From contig NZ_JABBGA010000007.1 of the NCBI RefSeq assembly GCF_012927165.1, forward strand, positions 62,001 through 126,000: a DNA stretch of 64,000 nt, given 5' to 3'. The notes under the pieces are model-generated. The model was not told the DNA's origin. It was given only the letters and a program-made list of their open reading frames with translations, and searched no databases. Shown one piece after another: positions 1 through 7,655 of this stretch (positions within the stretch are counted from its first letter, which is position 1; each line of letters starts with the position of its first letter). The stretch comes from Zoogloea dura (GTDB lineage: Bacteria; Pseudomonadota; Gammaproteobacteria; Burkholderiales; Rhodocyclaceae). The translations under genes and the position numbers were made by a program.

Positions 1-240
1 CAGGTGGTCGCGGTAGTCGTGGAAGTCGGCGCCCTCGCGCACGGCGGGCGGCATGTTGGCCTGGATCGCGGCCCACGGGCCGGCGGCGTGGATGCGTCCG
101 TCGATGATCCACAGGGCGCCGTCGTCGAAGAACTCCCAGGCGGTCGGGTCGTCGCCCGGGCCGGGGTCGGACAGGTAGTGCAGCACCTGGCCACGGACCA
201 GGACGTGGTGGCCGGCGGCCAGGGTTTGTTGCTGGATCAC
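1..240 (-). CDS. guaD: Guanine deaminase, N-terminal part (cut by window edge)
   Basis: Guanine deaminase of the amidohydrolase (AtzA/TrzN-like) superfamily hydrolyses guanine to xanthine in the cytoplasm. Only the first 80 codons are present; the frame runs open to base 1. I read a GTG start at 240, which overlaps the TGA of the upstream 8-oxoguanine deaminase as GTGA, so the two are translationally coupled. The visible protein has the family N-terminus: RGQVLHYLSDPG, then WEFFDDGALWIIDGRI, a beta-sandwich segment that precedes the metal-binding barrel. The metal ligands lie outside the window. It is the last visible gene of the minus-strand purine series. The family call is firm for a fragment; the rest cannot be judged. 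Confidence 0.85.
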   Translation of the reverse strand, partial: MIQQQTLAAGHHVLVRGQVLHYLSDPGPGDDPTAWEFFDDGALWIIDGRIHAAGPWAAIQANMPPAVREGADFHDYRDHL

Positions 241-1604
241 AGGGCCTCCGCGAGCTGGCGGGCGAGGTGGTTATGGTGGCTCACCACACGGGGCAGGTCC
301 ACCGTCTGGAGCGTGCCGTCCTGCACCACCCAGCGGCCGTTGATGAGGCTCAGGTCCACTTTCTCGGGGGCGCAGAATACCAGCGCCGCCACCGGGTCAT
401 GCACCGCGGCGCCGGAAAGGGCCAGGGTGTCGCTGCGGAAGGCGATCAGGTCGGCGCTCATGCCGGGGGTCAGCGCGCCGATGTCGTCACGGCCGAGCAC
501 CCGGGCGCCGCCCAGGGTGGCCAGCTCCAGGGCCTGGCGGGCGTTCATGGCTGCCGGGCCGTGGCCGACCCGGGCCAGCAGCATGGCCTGGCGGGCCTCG
601 CCGAGCAGGTCGGCGCCGTCGTTGGAGGCCGAGCCGTCCACCCCCAGGCCCACCGGCACGCCGGCCGCCCGCATTGCCGGGATGGGGGCGATGCCCGAGG
701 CCAGGCGCATGTTGGAGCAGGGGCAGTGGGCCACCCCGGTGCCGGTGCGGGCAAACAGGGCGATGCCGGCCGCGTCGAGCTTGACGCAGTGGGCATGCCA
801 TACGTCGTGGCCGACCCAGCCGAGGCTCTCGGCGTACTCGGCCGGGGTCATCCCGAAGCGCTGGCGGCTGTAGGCCACGTCGTTGTCGTTCTCGGCCAGA
901 TGGGTGTGCATCGACACCCCGTAGCTGCGCGCCAGCCGCGCCGATTCGCGCATCAGGTCGGTGCTCACCGAGAAGGGCGAGCAGGGCGCCACGGCGATGC
1001 GCAGCATGGCGTGGCGGGCCGGGTCGTGCCAGGTCTCGATGAGGCGGCGGCTGTCGGCCAGGATGGCGTCCTCGTCCTCCACCAACTCGTCGGGCGGCAG
1101 CCCCCCGGCCGAGCGGCCCACGCTCATGCTGCCGCGGCAGGCGTGGAAGCGCATGCCGATCTCGCTGGCGGCTTCGATGCTGTCGTCCAGCCGGCTGCCG
1201 TTGGGGTAGAGGTAGAGGTGGTCGGACGAGGTGGTGCAGCCCGACAGGATCAGCTCCGACATGGCGGTGAGGGTGGACACCCGGATCATCTCCGGGGTGA
1301 GCCCGCCCCACAGGGGGTAGAGTGTCTGCAGCCAGCCGAACAGCTCCGCGTCCTGGGCCCCCGGCACCACCCGGGTGAGGCTCTGGTACATGTGGTGATG
1401 GGTGTTCACCAGGCCGGGCAGCACGATGCGCCCGCGCAGGTCCTGCACCTCGTCGGCGTGGTCGGGGAGCTCGGCGGTGGGGCCCACGGCTTCGATCACC
1501 CCGCCGCGGATGAACACCGCGCCGTCGGGGATCTCGCGGCGGTGGAGGTCCATCGTGACGACCAGGTCGGCGTGGCGGAGGAGGAGGGTCTTGGTGTGCG
1601 GCAT
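237..1604 (-). CDS. 8-oxoguanine deaminase (amidohydrolase)
   Basis: Predicted cytoplasmic zinc amidohydrolase of 455 aa that deaminates 8-oxoguanine to urate. Visible metal and active-site motifs: NTHHHMYQSLTR near residue 67, HTHLAEN, HAHCVKLD, and VDGSASND in the C-terminal half, the pattern of the AtzB/8-oxoguanine deaminase clade. The open frame extends upstream to 1751, but that extension runs into the non-coding repeat; the ATG at 1604 (MPHTKTLLLRHADLVV) matches the family start. Product flow fits the neighbours: guanine deaminase and xanthine dehydrogenase also feed urate. Family membership is clear; the exact substrate (8-oxoguanine rather than guanine, isocytosine or a triazine) is inferred from similarity to characterised Pseudomonas enzymes and from context. 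Confidence 0.85.
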   Translation of the reverse strand: MPHTKTLLLRHADLVVTMDLHRREIPDGAVFIRGGVIEAVGPTAELPDHADEVQDLRGRIVLPGLVNTHHHMYQSLTRVVPGAQDAELFGWLQTLYPLWGGLTPEMIRVSTLTAMSELILSGCTTSSDHLYLYPNGSRLDDSIEAASEIGMRFHACRGSMSVGRSAGGLPPDELVEDEDAILADSRRLIETWHDPARHAMLRIAVAPCSPFSVSTDLMRESARLARSYGVSMHTHLAENDNDVAYSRQRFGMTPAEYAESLGWVGHDVWHAHCVKLDAAGIALFARTGTGVAHCPCSNMRLASGIAPIPAMRAAGVPVGLGVDGSASNDGADLLGEARQAMLLARVGHGPAAMNARQALELATLGGARVLGRDDIGALTPGMSADLIAFRSDTLALSGAAVHDPVAALVFCAPEKVDLSLINGRWVVQDGTLQTVDLPRVVSHHNHLARQLAEAL

Positions 1605-1672
1605 GGTCTCGGTGTGTCCGTTGATCCTGTGGTGGGTGGGGCCGCCTGGGGCTTTATGGGGACCCGCCTTTG

Positions 1673-2352
1673 CTGGGCGGCGTTCCTTTGTTCTACGTTG
1701 GATTGGCCGGGAATTCGCCCCGGCAGGCGACCCCTTTCTTTGCGTCGCCAAAGAAAGGGGGAAAGAAAGGCGACCCGGCTTCCCCGGTCGTCCGCGTAGC
1801 GGACGACTCCCCTGCGCTGCTCGTATGGTGCGGCCGGCGCGGAACTCGTCGGCTACGCCTCCTCAGACAGCCGCGCCGGAAAGCCCCGCCCGCTGCTGCG
1901 CTGCTCGGCGGGTCAGAACGGGCTTTCAGCAAGCACCGAGCCTCTACGGAAAGACCGGTGGATGCGAGACGTTGGGGTTTTGCTTTTTCCATGAAAGCCA
2001 ACCAAGGCTTCAGCAAACGCGCGGTGTTTGCGAAAAGCCCGTTCCGACCCGCCGAGCAGCGGAACGGCAGGCGGGGTAGTCCGGCGCGGCTGTTTGAGCC
2101 CGCAGGGCGAGTTCCGCGCCGGCCGCCTGGCGTGAGCAGCGCAGGGGAGTCATTCGCGTAGCGAATGACCGGGGAGGCGGGTCGCCTTCTTTGCCTCCTT
2201 TCTTGGCGAAGCAAGAAAGGAGGTCGCCCGCCGGGGGCGGAGGCGGGGTTTCGCGGAGCACTGCTCCGCGCCGCCGTAGCCGGCCGGGTGTGCAAACCCG
2301 GCCGTGGGAAATTCCCGGCCAATCCAACGCAAAACAACAGAAAGCCGCCCAG
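1673..2352. repeat. Long non-coding near-palindromic repeat, copy 1
   Basis: This 680-bp stretch fills the gap between two purine genes and is an imperfect inverted repeat of itself. The outer ends mirror each other (GTTGGATTGGCCGGGAATTC on the left, its complement on the right), and so do inner blocks, for example GGGGAGTCGTCCG-like segments and GGCGGGTC..AACGGGCTTT segments, around a centre near 1985. The right arm carries an extra segment of about 70 bp (2235-2308) with its own hairpins: CGCGGAGCA/TGCTCCGCG at 2252-2270 and GGCCGGGT/ACCCGGCC at 2282-2303. All six frames are open over parts of it, but no frame has domain-like content. A second copy lies at 6995-7603. Confidence 0.85.
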
Positions 2353-2391
2353 CAAAGCCACCACAAGCCAGAGCACGAAACAGCATCCCCC

Positions 2392-3312
2392 TTACGGCAA
2401 CCACGGCTTCCCCAACGAAGCCGGCAGGTTGAGCTGCAGCAGCCGCTTGTCGCGTGAGATCAGCACCAGCACCACCACGGTGGCCAGGTAGGGCAGGGCC
2501 GCCAGCAGTTGCACCGGCACCGCGATGCCCAGGCCCTGGGCGTGGAATTGCAGGATGGTGACGCCGCCGAACAGCCAGGCGCCGAGGACCAGGCGGGTGG
2601 GATTCCAGGTGGCGAAGACGACCAGGGCGATGGCGATCCAGCCGCGGCCGGCGACCATGTTCTGGACCCACAGGGGCGTGTAGACCGTGGACAGGTAGGC
2701 CCCGCCCATGCCGGCCATGGCCCCGCCGAAGAGGGTGGCGCCATAGCGGATGGCGATCACCGGGTAGCCGATGGCGTGGGCCGCGTCGGGGGCTTCGCCG
2801 ACGGCCTTGAGGATCAGGCCGAGGCGGGTCTTGCGGAGCACCCACCAGACGATGCCGAAGCTGATCAGCGCCAGGTAGGTGACGGCGTCCTGGTGGAAGA
2901 AGATCCGGCCCAGCACCGGGATGTCCACCAGCCCCGGGATGTCCAGGGGCTGCAGGCCGGGCAGGCTGAAGCTCACGTAGTGCTGGCCGATGAAGGCCGA
3001 CAGGCCGATGCCGAAGATGGTCAGGGCCAGCCCGCAGGCGGCCTGGTTGGCTGCCATCGACAGTGACAGCACGGCGAAGACCAGGGCTGCCAGGGCCCCG
3101 GCCACCGCACCGGCGGGCAGGCCGGCCAGGGCGCCCCCGCCGCTGTCGGCTGCAGCGGCAAAACCGGCGATGGCGCCGATCAGCATCATGCCTTCGACGC
3201 CCAGGTTGATGACGCCGCTGCGTTCGGCCACCAGCTCGCCCAGCCCGGCGAAGATCAGCGGTGTGGCGGCGGCCAGGGTGCCGGCGAGGACGGGGATCAG
3301 GTGTTCGAGCAT
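2392..3312 (-). CDS. ABC transporter permease, BMP-family purine/nucleoside importer
   Basis: Inner-membrane permease of 306 aa, one of two pore subunits of a purine or nucleoside importer of the BMP (basic membrane protein) family. The N-terminus MLEHLIPVLAGTLAAATPLIFAGLGE and the ERSGVINLGVEGMMLIGA segment (residues about 30-46) are typical of the smaller permease of this family; about eight hydrophobic segments follow. It starts 10 bp after the stop of the larger permease and ends with TAA. The order ATPase, large permease, small permease is the usual one. Downstream on the same strand comes repeat copy 1, then the 8-oxoguanine deaminase. The substrate is inferred from purine context only. 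Confidence 0.9.
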   Translation of the reverse strand: MLEHLIPVLAGTLAAATPLIFAGLGELVAERSGVINLGVEGMMLIGAIAGFAAAADSGGGALAGLPAGAVAGALAALVFAVLSLSMAANQAACGLALTIFGIGLSAFIGQHYVSFSLPGLQPLDIPGLVDIPVLGRIFFHQDAVTYLALISFGIVWWVLRKTRLGLILKAVGEAPDAAHAIGYPVIAIRYGATLFGGAMAGMGGAYLSTVYTPLWVQNMVAGRGWIAIALVVFATWNPTRLVLGAWLFGGVTILQFHAQGLGIAVPVQLLAALPYLATVVVLVLISRDKRLLQLNLPASLGKPWLP

Positions 3313-3322
3313 GGCGCGGTCC

Positions 3323-4393
3323 TCAGGCGATGACGGGTTTCGGGCGGGGGCGCAGGCGGTAGTCGACGAATACGTCGGCGCCCAGCAGGAAGAACAGCAG
3401 CATGCCCTGGAACAGGCCGGTGATGGCCGCGGGGAGCTGCAGGGCCACCTGGGCCGCCTCGCCGCCGAGGTAGAGCAGGGCCATCAGCAGGCCGGCCAGC
3501 ACGATGCCGATGGCGTTGAGGCGCCCCAGGTAAGCCACGATGATGGCGGCGAAGCCATAGCCCGGCGAGATGTTGAGGTTGAGCTGGCCCACCGGCCCGG
3601 CCACCTCGCCGACCCCGGCGATGCCGGCGGTGAGACCGGACAGCAGCAGGCTGATCCACACCGTGCGGTCGGCCGAGAAGCCGGCATAGCGGGCCGCCGC
3701 CGGGGCCAGGCCGCCCACCGTGAGCTGGTAGGCCAGGAAGCTGCGCGAGGTGAAGATCCAGAAGCCCACCGAGGCGACTGCGGCGATCAGGATCGAGGCG
3801 TTGACCCGCATGCCCTCGAACCAGGGGCTGAACAGGGCCGGGTCACCGAACATGATGGACTGCGGGAAGTTCATGCCCTCCGGGTCGCGCCAGGGGCCGT
3901 TCACCATGTACGACAGGGCGAAGCTGGCCACGTAGGCGAGCATCAGGGTGGTGAGGGTCTCCTGGGCGTTGAAGCGGGTGCGCAGCAGGGCCGGGATGGC
4001 ACCCCACAGGGCCCCGCCGATGGCCCCGGCCACCACCATCAGGGGCAGCACCCACCAGGCGTCGATGCCGTCGCAGGCGATGGCCACGCCGCCGCCGGCC
4101 AGCGCGCCGGCGATCAGCTGGCCCTCCGCGCCGATGTTGTAGATGCGCGCCCGGAAGCCGATGGCCAGGCCCTGGGCGATGAGGATCAGCGGCCCGGCCT
4201 TGACCATCAGCTCGCTCCAGCCGTTGCCCGAGGACAGGGGCTGGATGAAGAACACGCCGAAGGCTTCGATTGGATCCTTACCGAGGGACAGGAAGAGCAG
4301 GGAACCGACCAGCAGGGTCAGGCCGATGGCGATCAGCGGCGACCACAGGCGCATCTGCGCCGATGGGGTGGGGCGGGGTTCAAGCAGCGGCAT
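3323..4393 (-). CDS. ABC transporter permease, BMP-family, larger subunit
   Basis: Inner-membrane permease of 356 aa. It begins with a short cytoplasmic stretch, then hydrophobic segments from about residue 18. The block YNIGAEGQLIAGALAGGG (about residues 85-102) is the family signature, related to the INLGVEG block of the partner permease. The ATG at 4393 lies inside the 3' end of the ATPase gene (14-bp overlap), so translation is probably coupled. With the ATPase and the smaller permease it forms the membrane part of the importer; the matching periplasmic binding protein is not next to it and is probably the one at 24301-25389. Confidence 0.9.
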   Translation of the reverse strand: MPLLEPRPTPSAQMRLWSPLIAIGLTLLVGSLLFLSLGKDPIEAFGVFFIQPLSSGNGWSELMVKAGPLILIAQGLAIGFRARIYNIGAEGQLIAGALAGGGVAIACDGIDAWWVLPLMVVAGAIGGALWGAIPALLRTRFNAQETLTTLMLAYVASFALSYMVNGPWRDPEGMNFPQSIMFGDPALFSPWFEGMRVNASILIAAVASVGFWIFTSRSFLAYQLTVGGLAPAAARYAGFSADRTVWISLLLSGLTAGIAGVGEVAGPVGQLNLNISPGYGFAAIIVAYLGRLNAIGIVLAGLLMALLYLGGEAAQVALQLPAAITGLFQGMLLFFLLGADVFVDYRLRPRPKPVIA

Positions 4394-5951
4394 GGTCGGG
4401 CTCCCGGTCGGTGGCGCTGGTGAACAGGCCGGACATCTGCATGCCGATCTTCTCGGCGTTGGTGTGGGCCTTGGGCACGGCGGGGCCGAGGCGGCCCTCG
4501 GCGAGCACGGCGATGCGGTCGCAGATCTCGAAGAGCTCTTCCAGCTCCTCGGAGACCACCAGGATCGCCACCCCGGAGCGGGACAGGTCGATCAGGGTCT
4601 GGCGCAGGAAGGCAGCGGCGCCCACATCCACCCCCCAGGTGGGCTGGGCGACCACCATGGCGATGGGTTTCTGCATGATCTCGCGGCCGACGATGAACTT
4701 CTGCAGGTTGCCGCCGGACAGGCTGCGGGCCGCCGCGCCGGGCCCGCCGCAGCGGACGTCGAAGCGCTGGATGCAAGTCTTGGCGAACTCCCAGGCGGCC
4801 TTGGGGCGCAGGAAGCCCTTCTTCACCAGCCCCTGGGCGTGGGCCGACAGGGTGGCGTTGTCGGCCAGGGACATCGGCGGCACCGCACCCCGGCCCAGGC
4901 GCTCTTCGGGCACGAAGGCGAGGCCCCGCTTGCGCCGCTTGCCGGCGTCCAGGTGGCCCACCGGCAGGCCGACCAGCTTGACCGCTTCGGCGCGGCCGGG
5001 CGCTTCGCCCGACAGGGCCGCCAGCAGCTCCGCCTGGCCGTTGCCCGAGATGCCGGCAATGCCGAGGATCTCGCCGCGCCGCACCTCCAGGTCGATGTCC
5101 TTGAGCTGGGTGCCGAAGGGGTCGTCGGGGATCATCGACAGCTTGCTCACCGTCAGTACCGGCAGCGCCTCGCCGGTATAGGCCGGCACCTCGCACACTG
5201 GCAGCTCGCGGCCGATCATCATGCGCGCCAGGCTGGCCGGGGTCTCCTGCGACGGGGTGGCGGTGCCGGTGACCTTGCCGCCGCGCATCACCGTGGCACT
5301 GTGGCAGAGGCTCTGGATCTCGTGCAGCTTGTGGCTGATGTAGAGGATGCTGACGCCCTCCGCGGCCAGCCGGCGCAGGGTCTCGAAGAGCTTCTGCACG
5401 GCCTGGGGGGTGAGCACCGAGGTCGGTTCGTCGAGGATCAGCAGCTGGGGTTCCTGCAGCAGGCAGCGCACGATCTCGACCCGCTGGCGCTCGCCCACCG
5501 ACAGGCTGTGCACCAGGCGGTCGGGGTCGAGGGGCAGGCCGTAGCGGGTGGATACCTCGCGCACCCGCTCGGCCAGGCGCTTGAGGTCGAAGGGTTCGTC
5601 GAGGGCCAGGGCGATGTTCTCGACCACCGTGAGGGTCTCGAACAGGGAGAAGTGCTGGAACACCATGCCGATGCCCAGGCGGCGGGCCTCGGAGGGGTTG
5701 GCGATGACCACTTCCCGCCCGTTCCACTGGATCTGGCCGGCATCCGCCTGTACGGCGCCGTAGATGATCTTCATCAGGGTGCTCTTGCCGGCGCCGTTCT
5801 CGCCGAGCACGGCATGGATCTCGCCGGGGGCGACCTTGAGCTGGACGCCATCATTGGCCACCACGCTCGGGTAGCGCTTGGTGATGCCGGTCAGCTCCAG
5901 GCGCAGGGCGCCCGGGGGCGGGCTGCTGAAAGGGGGCGGGATGGTCGTCAC
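4380..5951 (-). CDS. ABC transporter ATP-binding protein, BMP-family importer
   Basis: Cytoplasmic ATPase of 523 aa with two nucleotide-binding domains in tandem. Domain 1 has Walker A GENGAGKST, signature LSVGERQRVEI and Walker B LLILDEPTSVLTPQ; domain 2 has a degenerate Walker A (GISGNGQAELLAALSG) and signature LSGGNLQKFIVGRE, the usual asymmetry of the RbsA/BMP class. No ATG fits the start: the best is a GTG at 5951 that overlaps the TGA of xdhC as GTGA. A longer frame to 6800 is only the shadow of xdhC. Coupling with xdhC places the importer and the xanthine dehydrogenase maturation factor in one transcript, which supports a purine substrate. Confidence 0.9.
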   Translation of the reverse strand: MTTIPPPFSSPPPGALRLELTGITKRYPSVVANDGVQLKVAPGEIHAVLGENGAGKSTLMKIIYGAVQADAGQIQWNGREVVIANPSEARRLGIGMVFQHFSLFETLTVVENIALALDEPFDLKRLAERVREVSTRYGLPLDPDRLVHSLSVGERQRVEIVRCLLQEPQLLILDEPTSVLTPQAVQKLFETLRRLAAEGVSILYISHKLHEIQSLCHSATVMRGGKVTGTATPSQETPASLARMMIGRELPVCEVPAYTGEALPVLTVSKLSMIPDDPFGTQLKDIDLEVRRGEILGIAGISGNGQAELLAALSGEAPGRAEAVKLVGLPVGHLDAGKRRKRGLAFVPEERLGRGAVPPMSLADNATLSAHAQGLVKKGFLRPKAAWEFAKTCIQRFDVRCGGPGAAARSLSGGNLQKFIVGREIMQKPIAMVVAQPTWGVDVGAAAFLRQTLIDLSRSGVAILVVSEELEELFEICDRIAVLAEGRLGPAVPKAHTNAEKIGMQMSGLFTSATDREPDHAAA

Positions 5952-6964
5952 GGGCGGGCTCCGGATAGCAGGAAAGGGGTGATCGCCACCGGGCGGGCAA
6001 CTTTCGCCACCGCTTCGCGGGCTTCGCGCACCTGCAGCAGCTGGGCCGCCACCGAGGCGGCGATGACGGCCGGCTGCTTGCTGCGTACGCCGGGGATGCC
6101 GATGGGGCAGGTCATGTCGATCAGCCGGGTCGGCTCGAGGCCGCGGGCGATCAGGCGGTGTTCGAAGCTGGCCCGCTTGGTGGCCGAGCCGATCAGGCCG
6201 AAGTAGGCAAAGTCCTCGCGGGCGAGGATGGCCTCGCACAGTTCGAAGTCCAGGGCGTGGCTGTGGGTCAGCACCAGGAAGTAGCTGCCCGGCGGGGCGG
6301 CGCGCACCTCCGCGGCGGGGGTGTCGGTGCACAGCGGGGTGATGCCGTCGGGGGCCACGGCCGGGAAGATGTCGTCGCGGCTGTCCACCCAGCTCACCTG
6401 GGCGCCCAGGGGTGCCAGGGCGCGGGCGATGGCCTCGCCGACGTGGCCTGCGCCGAAGAGCATCACCGGAAAGCGGCTGGCCGCCACCTGCTGCTCGAAC
6501 TGCCAGTGGCCGCCGTCGGACCAGAAGTGGGCCGGCTCGCCGCGGCCGGGGTCGCCCTCCGCCAGGGACCACAGGCTGCCCTCGTCGCCGGAGAGCAGCC
6601 GCCGCTGCAGGGTGTGGCCGGCGGCGACAGCCTCGGCGCGGGTGCGCCAGATGGCGGCATCGCGCACGTCGATGCGCTCCAGGGCCAGCCACACGGCGCC
6701 GCCGCAGCATTGCCCGAGGCTGGCGCCGAGGGCGCAGCGCATCAGGCGCGGCTTGGCGTCGCTGAGCAGCAGCTCGCGCGCGGTGCTGGTGGCCAGCCAC
6801 TCCAGGTGGCCGCCGCCGATGGTGTCGGCGGTGGCGGCGCGCCCGACCAGCATGGTGGCGCCCGCCTCCCGCGGGGTGGAGCCGTCGGCCCGCACGACGG
6901 TGACCATGACCGCCGGTTGCCCGGCTTCAAGCCAGTTGGCGAGGGTGTGCAGCCAGTCGTTCAT
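5948..6964 (-). CDS. xdhC: Xanthine dehydrogenase accessory protein XdhC
   Basis: XdhC binds molybdenum cofactor, promotes its sulfuration and delivers it to xanthine dehydrogenase. This 338-aa protein has the XdhC/CoxI domain at the N-terminus (MVTVVRADGSTPREAGATML, residues about 19-38) and a Rossmann-like XdhC C-terminal domain (MLFGAGHVGEAIARALAPLG, about 170-190). The start at 6964 is preceded by an AGGAG ribosome site; the open frame to 7084 runs into repeat copy 2 and is rejected. In most relatives xdhC directly follows xdhB; here the repeat separates them by about 690 bp, and xdhC instead heads the importer genes. Confidence 0.93.
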   Translation of the reverse strand: MNDWLHTLANWLEAGQPAVMVTVVRADGSTPREAGATMLVGRAATADTIGGGHLEWLATSTARELLLSDAKPRLMRCALGASLGQCCGGAVWLALERIDVRDAAIWRTRAEAVAAGHTLQRRLLSGDEGSLWSLAEGDPGRGEPAHFWSDGGHWQFEQQVAASRFPVMLFGAGHVGEAIARALAPLGAQVSWVDSRDDIFPAVAPDGITPLCTDTPAAEVRAAPPGSYFLVLTHSHALDFELCEAILAREDFAYFGLIGSATKRASFEHRLIARGLEPTRLIDMTCPIGIPGVRSKQPAVIAASVAAQLLQVREAREAVAKVARPVAITPFLLSGARP

Positions 6965-6994
6965 GGTGACATCTCCTGGAGGGTGGAGGCGGGT

Positions 6995-7603
6995 GGGGGG
7001 GCTTTCCGTTGTTTCACGTTGGATTGGCCGGGATTTCGCCCCGGCGGGCGACTCACTTCTTTGCTTCGCCAAAGAAGTAAGCAAGAAAGGCGACCCGCCT
7101 CCCCGGTCGTTCGCTGCGCGAACGACTGCCCTGCGCTGCTCACGGCAGGCGGCCGGCGCGGAACTCGCCCTGCGGGCTCAAACAGCCGCGCCGGACTTCC
7201 CCGCCTGCCGTTCCGCTGCTCGGCGGGTCGGAACGGGCTTTTCGCAAACACCGCGCGTTTGCTGAAACCGGGGTTGGCTTTCAGGGTAAAGAGCAAAACC
7301 CCAAGGTCTCGCATCCACCGGCGTTTCCGTAGAGGCTCGGTGTCTGTTGAAAGCCCGTTCTGACCCGCCGAGCAGCGCAGCAGCGGGCGGGGCCTTCCGG
7401 CGCGGCTGTCTGAGGAGGCGCAGCCGACGAGTTCCGCGCCGGCCGCCCGATGCGAGCAGCGCAGGGGAGTCGTCCGTGCAGCGGATGACCGGGGAAGCCG
7501 GGTCGCCTTTCTTTCCCCCTTTCTTTGGCGACGCAAAGAAAGGGGTCGCCCGCCGGGGCGAATTCCCGGCCAATCCAACGCAAAACAAAGGAAAGCCGCC
7601 CAG
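6995..7603. repeat. Long non-coding near-palindromic repeat, copy 2
   Basis: About 610 bp that match copy 1 (1673-2352), best in reverse orientation: the right end here (complement of GTTGGATTGGCCGGGAATTC, 7560-7580) equals the left end of copy 1. Like copy 1 it is an imperfect palindrome, with a centre near 7280 (the segment with CCAAGGTCTCGCATCC just right of it). It lacks the 70-bp extra segment of copy 1. It sits between xdhB and xdhC. The open frames across it encode no recognisable protein. Confidence 0.85.
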
Positions 7604-7613
7604 TCAAGGCGCT

Positions 7614-7637
7614 GCAGGCGGCTGAAGCCGCCCCTGC
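7614..7637 (-). terminator. Hairpin downstream of xdhB
   Basis: Stem GGCGGCT, loop GA, stem AGCCGCC, flanked by a further GCA/TGC pairing, about 20 nt past the xdhB stop on the minus strand. No clear T-run follows, so termination is possible but not assured. Confidence 0.3.
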
Positions 7638-7655
7638 AACCCCTGCATCCCGGGT

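Noticed and set aside
4-873. Plus-strand 289-codon frame at the window start
   Set aside because: Antisense to guaD and the 8-oxoguanine deaminase, both of which have family motifs.
1670-2376. Several open frames of 88-231 codons in the gap before the ABC permease
   Set aside because: All fall within the palindromic repeat, and equivalent frames appear on both strands and in the second copy. They reflect repeat structure and high GC.
7178-7625. Open frames of 92-136 codons between xdhC and xdhB
   Set aside because: They derive from repeat copy 2; no ribosome site, no domain.
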